A stretch of 52,347 nt of DNA from an uncultured Lachnospiraceae bacterium (GCA_902799015.1 CADBZI010000007.1:1-52347); one strand, 5' to 3'; counted from the stretch's first letter, positions 16,246 through 25,300 are shown. Notes: generated by a model not told the origin, from the letters alone. Translations and numbers: made by a program.

Positions 16246-16281
16246 GAGAAGTCGATTCTTGTCAGCCTGGGGGTTCATACC

Positions 16282-17178
16282 ATGATTGAGCATCTGGAAG
16301 GAACACACGAAACCGTCAACTACCGGAAGAATACAAACTTGAGGATCTATGACAATCATCAGTATGAAGAATACCCGATGCACTGGCATTCTCCCATCGA
16401 AATTGTCATGCCCGTCCATCAGGATTACCGGGTTGAATATGCTGACAGCGCTTCCATTTTGCACGAGGGGGATATCCTGATCATCTGTCCGGGCGTTCTG
16501 CACCATTTTTATGCCTGCGAAGGGCAGCGGTATATCATCCAGGCGGAGATCTCTTCGGTCCTGAATCTCCGAGAGATCGACTCCATCCTGACGATCATTC
16601 AGCCGGCGCTTCTCATCACACCGAAGCTTTTCCCCGAAGTCTACAGCCAGATCCGGGACCTGGTCGTCAGAATCGAACGGGAATACCTGAAAGGAGAATC
16701 CTTCTTCGAGGCCTCCATCTACTCCATGATTGCCGAAATATTCGTTCTGATCGGCAGAAGCCGCGCGCAGGCCACGCAGCGTTTTGCTGCTGATGATGTG
16801 CGCCAGAAAAAGTATGTGGAAAAGTTCATGGATGTGTGCAGCTATATTGACGAGCACTGTACCGAGAATCTGACGCTGGATGACATCGCGTCTTATTCCG
16901 GTTTTTCAAAATATCATTTTACCAGGCTGTTTAAGCAGTTCACCGGATCCACCTTTTACAAATATCTGAACCAAAAAAGGATCACCCGCGCGGAGCGATC
17001 CCTTTCCGATATGACACTGTCTGTGACGGATGTTGCGATGGCGAGCGGCTTCACCAGCATGTCCGCCTTCATCCGGATGTTTAAGATTATGAAGGGCTGC
17101 ACGCCCTCCGAATTCCGCAGGATGTACTCGCCGAATCTCGGCCAGCTCAGTTCAGGCGGCTCCTCCCCGGTCCTGTAA
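16282..17178 (+). CDS. AraC-family regulator with N-terminal cupin sensor domain
   Basis: From the ATG at 16282 the product is 298 residues, normal for this family. Residues about 15-95 form a cupin-like sugar-sensing domain (MHWHSPIEIVMP, HEGDILIICPGVLHHFY). The C-terminal 100 residues carry both AraC HTH motifs (LTLDDIASYSGFSKYHFTRL and VTDVAMASGFTSMSAFIRMF). The start is chosen because GGGGG lies 8 bases upstream; the open frame extends to an ATG at 16144 through five tandem repeats but has no ribosome site there. It is divergent from the first sugar ABC/GH3 operon, which it most likely activates when the sugar is present. Confidence 0.88.
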   Translation: MIEHLEGTHETVNYRKNTNLRIYDNHQYEEYPMHWHSPIEIVMPVHQDYRVEYADSASILHEGDILIICPGVLHHFYACEGQRYIIQAEISSVLNLREIDSILTIIQPALLITPKLFPEVYSQIRDLVVRIEREYLKGESFFEASIYSMIAEIFVLIGRSRAQATQRFAADDVRQKKYVEKFMDVCSYIDEHCTENLTLDDIASYSGFSKYHFTRLFKQFTGSTFYKYLNQKRITRAERSLSDMTLSVTDVAMASGFTSMSAFIRMFKIMKGCTPSEFRRMYSPNLGQLSSGGSSPVL

Positions 17179-17238
17179 AGCACAGCCTATGCAGAGCGTC
17201 CCCCGCCAAGCTGCAGCCTCCGGCGGATGCCGCGCTCT

Positions 17239-19161
17239 TTACTGCTGAAGAAGCTCCCGCGTTTTCGCGGCATCAAATTCCACACACCTCGCTCCGCCCG
17301 TCTCGATCTCAAAGAGCGCATGAGCGGCAAGATGCTCGGCAGCCTGCTCCAGGTCCCGGCAGCCCGGCTTATCCTTGTACAATTCTATGATCGAATCAAC
17401 CGCCTCCGGGGTAATCCTGCACTCCTCTTTGCTCATCCCCATCCGCCGGAATACCTTCGGCAGGGAGTAATCCCGGAAAATGATCCTTTTTTCCTCGCTC
17501 GTATAGTCCGGAATGTCAATCACCGCAAACCGCGTGATCAAAGGCTCCGAGATACGGTCCTTGTTGTTGGCGGTTGCGATCGGATAGACGCCCTGCGTCG
17601 GAATCTGGCATTCCATGTAATTGTCGGTGAATCCCAGATTATCCAGCAGCGTGAGCAGGGTATCCGCCGGATTGCCGTTCTGTCCCTCATGGTCGGCCTT
17701 ATCCAGCTCATTGATCACAAAAACGATATTGGAGCTTCCCGTCTGGGAAAATGCTTCCATGATCCGTCCCGGACGTGCATTTGTATAGATACGGGGCGTT
17801 CCCGTAAGAGCCTCCGGATCCCGGACCGTGCTCATGTCAAAGATCGCAGACGGAATCTTCAGAATCCGCGCAACCGCGTAGGCGATCTGGCTCTTTCCCG
17901 TCCCGGCGGGGCCGGCCAGAAGCAGGCCATAGCTGGGCAGCGTATGTGTCCGGTTGATCTGAATGATCGTCTCTATGACCCGCTGCTTCACCTTTTCAAG
18001 CCCGTACAGCTCTTCATCCAGAATCTTTCTCGCTTCCACCGGGTCGATCGGATCAAAGTAGGAGCTCCTCCAGCGCACCTGCAGCATCATGGAAAGCGCC
18101 CTCTGCGCATGACGTTTCTCGTCCGCGTTTCCGCCCTCCTGCCCGGCTGTGATGATATTTTTCCGCGCCCACTGCCGGATATTCGCAGGGAGCGTATCCG
18201 CGCAGCAATCCATAAAATTAATAATCTCCGGCAACGTGGTCATACCCATCTGCTCCGGAATCTCCTCCTCGCTTGCCTGAAGGATGGAGGTGCGGATCCG
18301 TTCGATCATGTACTGGAGGAACTGGTCCTCAAAGGGCTGCAGACTTCCCCCGTCCAGCGGAGGCTCCACCGCTTTGATCCGGTACACATAGAAGTAGTTT
18401 CCGTCCCGCGTCCCGCTCAGGCGCACAGAGATATGATGCTCTCCCAGCCAGGAGAACAGCTTCCTAAACCGGATATCCGCCCCGCTCATATCGAGCTGCG
18501 ACATATGAAAATGCGCGCCGCCATCGTAGTACTCGAACGCCAGACGTCTGGCAGGATTCGTGAAACCGCCCGCGATCCGGTGCGGTACCTCTCTCCCTTG
18601 CGGCACCGCCAGAATCAGAAAGATCTTATGACCCAGATCCGTCTTGGTCTGTGCCGGGAAGATCCGGTAGACCTCATCCGGATCCGGTCCACTATCCGCG
18701 GCGCGCTGTACTTCCGGCTCTTCCCAGGCCAGGCCGCTCCCGCACCCGGAGATTCCCGGTCCGGTCAGCTTTCCGTGCGCCTTGCGCGAAAGATCCGGCT
18801 TCTTTGCCGCCTTGGCATGCGTTTTTGGCGCCGGCTTTTTTCCCGTTTTCTTTGACCGTTCACTGGCCTTCTCCTCCAGGATCAGTTTCCTCATCCTGAC
18901 CACTTCCGGATCCGGAACTTCCGACCGGCGTTTGGAATGCTCACGTTCCATTGTTTCGCGGTGCACCGGAATCGCCAGTCCCATCTTCTTCAGGACATCC
19001 AGATATTCATCAATCCGGGCGTCTGTGATCTCACCGCCGCTCTCTTCGCACGCTTCATTCCAGATTCCTTCGAGCTCGTCCATATAGTGCTGCTCCATAT
19101 TCGGAGCAAACGCGAGCCCATTTTCCGCGAGTATCTGTTCTATTGTCCTGGCTTTCGCCAT
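17239..19161 (-). CDS. Lon-like AAA+ ATPase without protease domain
   Basis: A 640-residue protein. Residues 1-130 are charged and Lys/Ala-rich (TGKKPAPKTHAKAAKK). The middle is of unknown fold. From about 385 to 600 it follows the Lon AAA+ module: LDEELYGLEKVKQRVIE, Walker A GPAGTGKS (about 417-424), a Walker B-like FVINELDK (about 478), PIATANNKDRISEPLITRF and a sensor-2 region PGCRDLEQAA. The Walker B aspartate of Lon (LLDEIDK) is replaced by Asn. The Ser-Lys protease domain is absent and the protein ends soon after the AAA lid. It may be a remodelling ATPase; substrate unknown. It follows the GH3 gene by about 120 bases in the same direction. Confidence 0.8.
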   Translation of the reverse strand: MAKARTIEQILAENGLAFAPNMEQHYMDELEGIWNEACEESGGEITDARIDEYLDVLKKMGLAIPVHRETMEREHSKRRSEVPDPEVVRMRKLILEEKASERSKKTGKKPAPKTHAKAAKKPDLSRKAHGKLTGPGISGCGSGLAWEEPEVQRAADSGPDPDEVYRIFPAQTKTDLGHKIFLILAVPQGREVPHRIAGGFTNPARRLAFEYYDGGAHFHMSQLDMSGADIRFRKLFSWLGEHHISVRLSGTRDGNYFYVYRIKAVEPPLDGGSLQPFEDQFLQYMIERIRTSILQASEEEIPEQMGMTTLPEIINFMDCCADTLPANIRQWARKNIITAGQEGGNADEKRHAQRALSMMLQVRWRSSYFDPIDPVEARKILDEELYGLEKVKQRVIETIIQINRTHTLPSYGLLLAGPAGTGKSQIAYAVARILKIPSAIFDMSTVRDPEALTGTPRIYTNARPGRIMEAFSQTGSSNIVFVINELDKADHEGQNGNPADTLLTLLDNLGFTDNYMECQIPTQGVYPIATANNKDRISEPLITRFAVIDIPDYTSEEKRIIFRDYSLPKVFRRMGMSKEECRITPEAVDSIIELYKDKPGCRDLEQAAEHLAAHALFEIETGGARCVEFDAAKTRELLQQ

Positions 19162-19283
19162 AGCACTCTCCTTCTGCTTTTCTCAGGCGCGTACCGTCGT
19201 CTCGCTAATTTGATGATGCAAAGGTCAAAAGTCCTGAAACCAAGGCAAGCCGAATCGCGTTCATCCGGATACAGCCCGGCTGC

Positions 19284-21719
19284 TCAGGCCAGCTTCAGGA
19301 TCAATTCCAGAACGCGGCGGGCATTCACCGCGATCTCCTCGCGGGTAATCAGCCCTTTCTCATAGGCTTCCTTCACCCGCTCCGGATGGCCGGCGCCCAT
19401 CTTGATGTCATTTCCGGCCTTCAGCTCCAGATAATGCTCCCCGCAGGTCCACCAGTCTGTCGTGACAGCGCCGTCAAATCCCCAGTCCTCCCGCAGGATG
19501 CCGGTCAGAAGCTCCCGGTTTTCCGAAGTATGCACTCCGTTCAGAAGGTTGTAGGAGGACATGATCGACCAGGGCTTTTCCCGCTTCACGATCAGCTCAA
19601 AGGCGCGCAGATAGATCTCCCGAAGCGCTCTCTCGCTCACGCGGGAATCGCTTCCTCTCCGGTTTGTCTCCTTGTTGTTGACGCAGAAATGTTTCACGCA
19701 TGCGCCGATTCCCTGAGACTGAACGCCCCGCACCACGGCTCCCGCGCACAGGCCCGCAAGCAGCGGATCCTCCGAATAGTATTCGAAGTTCCTGCCGCAC
19801 AGCGGGCTTCTGTGAATGTTGATCGCCGGCGCCAGCCATACGCAGCAGTTGTTCTCCTTCACCTCAAGCGCAGCCGCTCTTCCGACACGTTCCAGAAGCT
19901 CCTGATCCCATGTGCACGCCAGCATCGTCGCGCACGGCCATGCCGTCGCCGTGACGCCGGTTTCCTTCGTCACGCGGAAGCCTGCGCCGCCGTCCGCCGT
20001 CATCGCGTTCGGCACGCCCCATTTTTCCAGATTCCCCCAGCCATAGGTATTCGCAACACCGGTATTCGGCTGGCCGCCGGTCAGAGAGATCAGCTCATCC
20101 ACCGACAGTTGATTCATAAATTCGTCCAGCGTGTGAGTGCCATCCGCAACCGCATCGAACAGAATCCGCTCCGGATGCTTTTCGGCCTTCGGCGACCAGG
20201 GCGCCTGCCCCTGGGGCACCGCCTCCCGCGCAGGGAGCGGAAAATCGTTCATCAGATCCGGAATCGGCTCCAGGCAGGGCACCCGCTCCGGATATTCTCC
20301 CGTCTCAAGCGGTTCAAAACTTCCGTCCGGAAGCATTCTCTTCGAAAGCTTTTTCGGCGCGCAGCGCTCTGTAAGCTGCTCCAGAACCAGATCCTCCTCC
20401 AGGGTCCAGGTATACAGGACCCGTGTCAGGTTCCTGACGCTGTCGCCCGCGTAGAATTCATAATCTCCCTTTTCCAGCACCCATGCAGACCGGCACACCT
20501 TGCCCGCATCGTCATAGGAGGCAAGGCACCTCACCGGAAATGACATATCGATCATCTGCGATACACCACTTCCCAGCATTCCCGTCTTGGCAAAGGAAAC
20601 CAGCTCCAGCGCGCTCTTCCCGAGCTTTCCCTGCGGCTGCTTCGCATAGATCTGGACGACCGTTTTTCCCGGCAGTTCCGACAGATTCGTCACCTTCACG
20701 GACAGCACGATCTCATCCCCGGAATGGGCGCAGTAGACCGGCTTGATCAGGAAGTCCGAATAGGACAGGCCGTATCCGAAGGGATAGCTGACCCGCTCCT
20801 TCGCGCCGGGCACCGTCTCAAAAAAGCGGTATCCGACGTAAATGTCCTCTGCATAATCCACATAGTCCGCCGACGCATGAAACTGCTCCGTGGATGGGTA
20901 ATCCTCCAGCGTTTTCGCAAATGTATCCGCAAGATGCCCGCAGGGGTTCACATCCCCCGTCAGGATGTCCGCCGCGGCCAGTCCGCCTTCCACGCCGCCC
21001 TGAAACGCAAGCAGGGCGCCCTGAATCCTGTCATTTGCCCGGAACCACTCCGTCTCCATCACGCCGCCGATGTTCAGGACTACGATCACCTTCGCAAAGT
21101 TCTCCGTAACCAGGCGGATCATCTTCTGCTCCGCCTGCGTCAGGCAGAAATCGCCGTTCTCAAAAAGCTTTGCAGAGAGGTCAAACATCTTCTGCTCCTC
21201 TGCCGACAGCTGATAGTTCCCGGTCAGCACCGTCTTTCGGTCCCAGCCTTCGCCGGAAAAACGGCAGATGGAGATGATCGCGGTATCCGTGAAGGCTTTT
21301 GCCTCCTCCAGCAGTTCGGCGGGAACCTCCGGTTCCACCGTCATGCCCGGAGCCGCTCCACCCTCATACTGCCTGGCAACATTTTGCTCATAGAAGTCAG
21401 CCAGGGATTCCAGGATCTCAACCTTTCCTTCCTTCTGTTTGATCTGCATACCCTGATGCAGGCTGCGCAGATACGGCACCGTCACATCGCCGCTCCCTCC
21501 GCCGCCTTTCACGTAGTCAGCTGTCCCCTTTCCGAACAGCGCAACCTTTGTCCCCTTTTTCAGAGGAAGCACATGGTCTTCATTTTTCAGAAGAACCATT
21601 CCCTCGCTCGCCACCTGGCGGGACAGTTCCAGATGTTCTCTGGACGCCGTAATCCTGCGCCCGTCCTCGCCCAGTGGCAGGACCGGAGTATACCGAAGCC
21701 GGTTCCAATGGCTGTTCAT
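19284..21719 (-). CDS. GH3 beta-glucosidase-like enzyme with circularly permuted domain order
   Basis: An 811-residue enzyme. The domain order is the reverse of ordinary GH3. The alpha/beta sandwich (SEGMVLLKNEDHVLPLKKG, later IGGVMETEWF and PFGYGLSYSDF) and a fibronectin-like region come first. The (beta/alpha)8 barrel is C-terminal (TADGGAGFRVTKETG, VWLAPAINIHRSPLCGRNFE, VKHFCVNNKETNRRGSD), with the nucleophile Asp in VTTDWW at about residue 753. This arrangement is known in some clostridial and ruminal GH3 beta-glucosidases. No signal peptide, so it acts in the cytoplasm. ATG 21719 is preferred because AAGGAG lies 7 bases upstream. It follows a sugar ABC operon after a terminator, and probably cleaves the imported beta-glucoside. 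Confidence 0.92.
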   Translation of the reverse strand: MNSHWNRLRYTPVLPLGEDGRRITASREHLELSRQVASEGMVLLKNEDHVLPLKKGTKVALFGKGTADYVKGGGGSGDVTVPYLRSLHQGMQIKQKEGKVEILESLADFYEQNVARQYEGGAAPGMTVEPEVPAELLEEAKAFTDTAIISICRFSGEGWDRKTVLTGNYQLSAEEQKMFDLSAKLFENGDFCLTQAEQKMIRLVTENFAKVIVVLNIGGVMETEWFRANDRIQGALLAFQGGVEGGLAAADILTGDVNPCGHLADTFAKTLEDYPSTEQFHASADYVDYAEDIYVGYRFFETVPGAKERVSYPFGYGLSYSDFLIKPVYCAHSGDEIVLSVKVTNLSELPGKTVVQIYAKQPQGKLGKSALELVSFAKTGMLGSGVSQMIDMSFPVRCLASYDDAGKVCRSAWVLEKGDYEFYAGDSVRNLTRVLYTWTLEEDLVLEQLTERCAPKKLSKRMLPDGSFEPLETGEYPERVPCLEPIPDLMNDFPLPAREAVPQGQAPWSPKAEKHPERILFDAVADGTHTLDEFMNQLSVDELISLTGGQPNTGVANTYGWGNLEKWGVPNAMTADGGAGFRVTKETGVTATAWPCATMLACTWDQELLERVGRAAALEVKENNCCVWLAPAINIHRSPLCGRNFEYYSEDPLLAGLCAGAVVRGVQSQGIGACVKHFCVNNKETNRRGSDSRVSERALREIYLRAFELIVKREKPWSIMSSYNLLNGVHTSENRELLTGILREDWGFDGAVTTDWWTCGEHYLELKAGNDIKMGAGHPERVKEAYEKGLITREEIAVNARRVLELILKLA

Positions 21720-22058
21720 CGCATTTCTCCTTCTCATTTTCTTCCAGACTTCCGCCGGGGCGGAAGGAATGCCTGTTACGCTTTCTTGCCAGTCATGCTG
21801 TGTGAGCTCTATTGTAACACAAATAGACGGAGGGAAAATACCCCTCCAGAACCCGAAAGATCCCTTCCCGGGAACACCGCCGCGATCCTGTCAGAGGTTT
21901 TCAGGCAAAGCGAAAGCGGCGGGACAGATCAAACTGCCCCGCCGCCGGGTATCCGCGACCGCTGCCGGATAGGTGCCCGTTTCCCGGCCTCTACCCGGAC
22001 CGCGGTCATCACAAACAAAAAGGTTTATGGCTGCCACATTGAATAAGGATTGCTCCGA
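21720..22058 (-). promoter_or_regulatory. Spacer between ABC operon and GH3 gene, with probable GH3 promoter
   Basis: On the minus strand TACAAT near 21825 is a possible -10 for the GH3 gene, with only a weak -35 upstream. The segment 21850-22000 is very G+C-rich and holds the terminator of the preceding operon. No gene was recognised. Confidence 0.35.
21917..21944 (-). terminator. Terminator hairpin after the second sugar ABC operon
   Basis: CGGCGGGACAG (21917-21927) pairs with CTGCCCCGCCG (21934-21944), 11 bp with one mismatch, 115 bases downstream of the last permease gene. The tail after the stem is only partly T-rich, so some read-through into the GH3 gene is possible. Confidence 0.5.
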
Positions 22059-22910
22059 TCAGCCCTTGACCGCACCGGCGGAAACGCCGCCTACGATGTT
22101 CTTGGACAGAATCAGATATACAATGATAACCGGGAAGATTGAGAACGCGATCATCGCGTAAACCTGTCCCATGTCAAACTTCAGCCAGTCAGCCGCACGC
22201 AGCTGAGCAATCAGAATCGGAAGCGTCTTCGACTTGTCCTCGTGAAGAATCAGGGACGGAGTGAAGTAATTATTCCAGCTTGCCACGAAGGTAAAGATTG
22301 CCTGAACTGCAATCGCAGGACGCATCAGCGGAAGTGCCACTGTGTTGAAGATTCTTACTTCACCGGCGCCATCGATTCTTGCCGCCTCGATCAGCTCGCC
22401 CGGAAGGTTGGAATCCATGTACTGCTTCAGGTAGAAGAAGGTTACCGGTGCCGCAATGGACGGAATGATCAGCGGGATGAAATTGTTCTCCAGATGCAGG
22501 TTCTGAACCAGCTTGACAAAACCAAGTGCCGTAACCTGCGTCGGGATCATCATGATGGTCAGGATAAAGGTGAAAATCGCCTTTCTTCCGGCATAATCAT
22601 ATGCATGGATCGAATATGCCGTCATCGTCGAGAAGTATGTGCACGCCGCAGCGCTCAGTCCGGCGATGATCAGTGAGTTCAGCATTCCCCGAAGAACCGG
22701 AAGCGTTCCGGTAAACAGATTCGTGAGGTTCTCGATCAGGTGCGTACTCGGGATCGCCGTGAAGCCTTTTCCCAGCTCACCGTTGGACCTGGTCGCGTTG
22801 ATAAACAGCACATAGAACCAGAACAGGCACAGGAAGGAAATAATGATGAGAACCGTATAAGAAACCGCTCTTCTGGCGTGAACGGTATTTTTAATCTTTT
22901 CGTCTTTCAT
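22059..22910 (-). CDS. CUT1 carbohydrate ABC transporter permease, MalG-like
   Basis: A 283-residue permease with six membrane segments, the first around VSYTVLIIISFLCLFWFYVL. The EAA loop is IEAARIDGAGEVRIFNTVAL, a good match to consensus, and the C-terminal GGVSAGAVKG tail is that of MalG-type subunits. The ATG at 22910 follows GGGGGTG at 7 bases; a GTG nine bases upstream is an alternative. It forms the channel with the MalF-like subunit encoded 14 bases upstream. No ATPase is encoded nearby. Last gene of the second sugar ABC operon. Confidence 0.93.
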   Translation of the reverse strand: MKDEKIKNTVHARRAVSYTVLIIISFLCLFWFYVLFINATRSNGELGKGFTAIPSTHLIENLTNLFTGTLPVLRGMLNSLIIAGLSAAACTYFSTMTAYSIHAYDYAGRKAIFTFILTIMMIPTQVTALGFVKLVQNLHLENNFIPLIIPSIAAPVTFFYLKQYMDSNLPGELIEAARIDGAGEVRIFNTVALPLMRPAIAVQAIFTFVASWNNYFTPSLILHEDKSKTLPILIAQLRAADWLKFDMGQVYAMIAFSIFPVIIVYLILSKNIVGGVSAGAVKG

Positions 22911-22924
22911 AGTCCACACCCCCT

Positions 22925-23839
22925 TTATTTCACTTCATCCTTCGCTGTCACCCGGAATACGATCGCACTCAGGATCGCGGTCAGGATCAGCAGGAGGACA
23001 GACAGCGCACCGGCCAGGCCGAAGTTCTTGCTGTACAGATGCTTGTTCAGGTACATGATCAGTGTCATGGAGGATCTCATCGGGTCACCGGTACCGTTGG
23101 TCAGGATCTGCGGGACATCGAACATCTGCAGACCGCCGATCAGGGACGTGATGACTACGTAGATGAAGATGGGCTTCAGCAGCGGAATCGTAACTCTCCA
23201 GAAGATCTGCGTCGGTGTCGCGCCATCCACTTCGGCCGCCTCATACAGGGAATCAGAGATTCCCATCATGCCCGCCATCAGAAGAATCGTGGTGTTTCCG
23301 AACCACATCAGGCAGTTCATGAATGCAACCAGTCCTCTTACGGATCCCACATGAGCCATGAAGTCATACGGCTCCTTGAAGATATGCATGTTAACCAGAA
23401 TCGAGTTGATCGGGCCGGTCTTCGCAAACATGGTGAAGAACAGCATGGCAAAAGCGGAAGCCATGATCAGGTTCGGCAGATAGATGACTGTCTTGAAGAA
23501 CCTCTGGCACTTCAGCTTCAGCTGCGGATTCGTAAACCACGATCCGAGCAGCAGAGACAAAACAATCTGAGGAATGAAGCCCAGCACCCACATGATCATG
23601 GTATTCTTGAAATACTTCAGCAGGTCTCCCTGCGTCAGCAGCTGGACATAATTCTTCAATCCTACAAAGTTCGGACCAATCTGCTTCAGTCCGGACATAT
23701 AATTCTCAAAGAAACTGTTGTATACGGTTGTTACCAGCGGAATCAGCTGGAATACGACGAATACGACCAAAAACGGGATCAGAAAGTAATAACCCCAGCG
23801 GTTATATCTCACAACCGCGCTGTTTTTCTTACTTTTCAT
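22925..23839 (-). CDS. CUT1 carbohydrate ABC transporter permease, MalF-like
   Basis: A 304-residue permease. Membrane segment one is YYFLIPFLVVFVVFQLIP; the EAA loop reads YEAAEVDGATPTQIFWRV. Its start has GGAG 9 bases upstream. It sits between the binding-protein gene, from which it is separated by a 15-bp terminator-like hairpin with a T5 tail, and the partner permease gene. Such a hairpin would make the permease less abundant than the binding protein. Cargo is probably an oligosaccharide, given the GH3 enzyme downstream. Confidence 0.93.
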   Translation of the reverse strand: MKSKKNSAVVRYNRWGYYFLIPFLVVFVVFQLIPLVTTVYNSFFENYMSGLKQIGPNFVGLKNYVQLLTQGDLLKYFKNTMIMWVLGFIPQIVLSLLLGSWFTNPQLKLKCQRFFKTVIYLPNLIMASAFAMLFFTMFAKTGPINSILVNMHIFKEPYDFMAHVGSVRGLVAFMNCLMWFGNTTILLMAGMMGISDSLYEAAEVDGATPTQIFWRVTIPLLKPIFIYVVITSLIGGLQMFDVPQILTNGTGDPMRSSMTLIMYLNKHLYSKNFGLAGALSVLLLILTAILSAIVFRVTAKDEVK

Positions 23840-23890
23840 GATGTATTTTCTCCATTGCCTGTGATGAACGTAAGCTCTTTGGCTTAAAAA

Positions 23891-23923
23891 GGGAGCCTGT
23901 CCGCCTACGGCGGGCAGGCCCCC
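23891..23923 (-). terminator. Strong intercistronic terminator/attenuator after the second binding-protein gene
   Basis: GGGAGCCTGTCCGCC (23891-23905) pairs with GGCGGGCAGGCCCCC (23909-23923) across a 3-base loop. On the minus strand the stem is followed by TTTTT. It lies between the binding-protein and permease genes and should cause partial termination. Confidence 0.7.
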
Positions 23924-23965
23924 TGGTAGATCATTTTCTATGAAGTTTCACTATGATGCGGGTAA

Positions 23966-25300
23966 TTACTCCGTTACCAGCTCCGGATACTTCTCAACGA
24001 TCGCGGTGTTGAACTGTGCAAGAGCCTCTTCATAAGAAGCGTTGCCATCGAAGTAGTTCTTCATAGCAGCCTGGAACTCTTCGTTGCAGCCCTGATCATA
24101 CGGGCTGGTGTTGCTCATGTCGACAAGCTCAGCGCCTGCTGCAAGCATCTCATACGGATTCTGTCCGCCGAGGATAGCCAGGTTACCGGAATCATCCGCT
24201 GCAAGCTCTTCCAGAACTTCCTTGTTGTTGACGCAGTCAGAATCGTTCTGAGCGATCTCCTTCATGACATCGTTGTCGGTGGTCATGGTCAGGATGATGT
24301 CCTTAACAAGCGTCGGGTTGTCGGTTCCCTTTGCTGCGCAGATCCAGGTGCCGCCCCAGTAGAAGCCCTGCGGTCCGGTTACAAGACCCCAGCCGCCTTC
24401 GTTACCGATGGAGCCTTCCTCGTCACCGTGCATCGAGAAGTTGAAGAACCATGCCGGCCCAAAGTAGCAGAACACATCACCGGGATCCTTGAAGAAGCCC
24501 TTCGCCCAGTCATCGCTCCACAGCTCAGCAGTGGTGGTCTCGCCAGCGTCTACAGCAGCCTTGGAATCATCGACCCATGCCTTGATGTTGTCATCCAGAA
24601 CAACCTTGCCGTCCTGTACCCACGGAGCGGAAACATTGTTGGAGTATACACGATAGGTATCGTTAACGGTCGCAGCCATCTTGTAGCCGGCCTCTGCCAT
24701 CTTCGCGGCAGTCTCATTGTAGGTTGCCCAATCCTTAACAGCTTCCTGAACGTCAGCCGGATCATCGGATCCAAGGACTTCCTTCGCGATCTCACGGTTG
24801 TAGATCAGTCCGGCGGAGCAAGCCTGCCAGGAAGAAGCACGGATCATGCCGTCCGCATCCTTGACGATATCCTGTGTGTAGGTGTACTGCTTCGCAAGGT
24901 CATCCTCATTGATTCCCAGCTCAGCCATGGTCATCGCAACATCCGCATCCTTATCAACATACTTCAGAGCGTAGTCAGCCTCGATCAGGAAGATATCAAC
25001 CTTATCGTCCGCCGCAGCGTCAACATTGCCGGGAAGAATGCTGTCAAGGTTGTTCTGATATGCGTTGTCATCCGACGGAGTGATGGTCCAGACAACATCG
25101 ACATCACCGATCTTGCCGTGGGTCTCATCGACTGCTTCATATCCCGGATAATGATCTGTGATACGATTCTTGAACTCTTCGTTCCAGACCTGGATATTCA
25201 GGACCTTGCCCTCTTCCGCAGCCTCTGCGAATGCGGCGTTCGGCAGAACCATTGCGCCAATCAGGCCAAGGCTGATCAGGCTCATCATACGTTTCTTCAT
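23966..25300 (-). CDS. Extracellular sugar-binding protein of a CUT1 ABC transporter
   Basis: A 444-residue binding protein. The signal peptide MKKRMMSLISLGLIGAMV ends in AAFAEA, a signal peptidase I site; no lipobox Cys is present. The mature protein starts VLNIQVWNEEFKNRI and includes KVDIFLIEADYALKYVD, SWQACSAGLIYNREIAKEV and CYFGPAWFFNF, a common layout for clostridial oligosaccharide-binding proteins. It feeds the two permeases downstream. The ATG at 25300 has AGGGAGG upstream, whereas the longer frame reads through the operator and promoter. Transcription starts from a strong promoter overlapped by a LacI-type palindrome. Confidence 0.92.
   Translation of the reverse strand: MKKRMMSLISLGLIGAMVLPNAAFAEAAEEGKVLNIQVWNEEFKNRITDHYPGYEAVDETHGKIGDVDVVWTITPSDDNAYQNNLDSILPGNVDAAADDKVDIFLIEADYALKYVDKDADVAMTMAELGINEDDLAKQYTYTQDIVKDADGMIRASSWQACSAGLIYNREIAKEVLGSDDPADVQEAVKDWATYNETAAKMAEAGYKMAATVNDTYRVYSNNVSAPWVQDGKVVLDDNIKAWVDDSKAAVDAGETTTAELWSDDWAKGFFKDPGDVFCYFGPAWFFNFSMHGDEEGSIGNEGGWGLVTGPQGFYWGGTWICAAKGTDNPTLVKDIILTMTTDNDVMKEIAQNDSDCVNNKEVLEELAADDSGNLAILGGQNPYEMLAAGAELVDMSNTSPYDQGCNEEFQAAMKNYFDGNASYEEALAQFNTAIVEKYPELVTE

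Noticed and set aside
16144..16260. CRISPR-like array from the 15-bp repeats
   Set aside because: Repeats are directly adjacent without spacers and keep a reading frame; no cas genes are present.
16144..16281. Translation start of the AraC gene at 16144
   Set aside because: Possible, but no ribosome site precedes it and the predicted transcript starts only about 14 bases upstream; the ATG at 16282 has GGGGG and gives the normal family length.
17227..18855. 542-codon plus-strand frame opposite the AAA+ gene
   Set aside because: Long antisense frame due to high G+C codon usage; composition is Arg/Pro-rich and no domain is recognisable.
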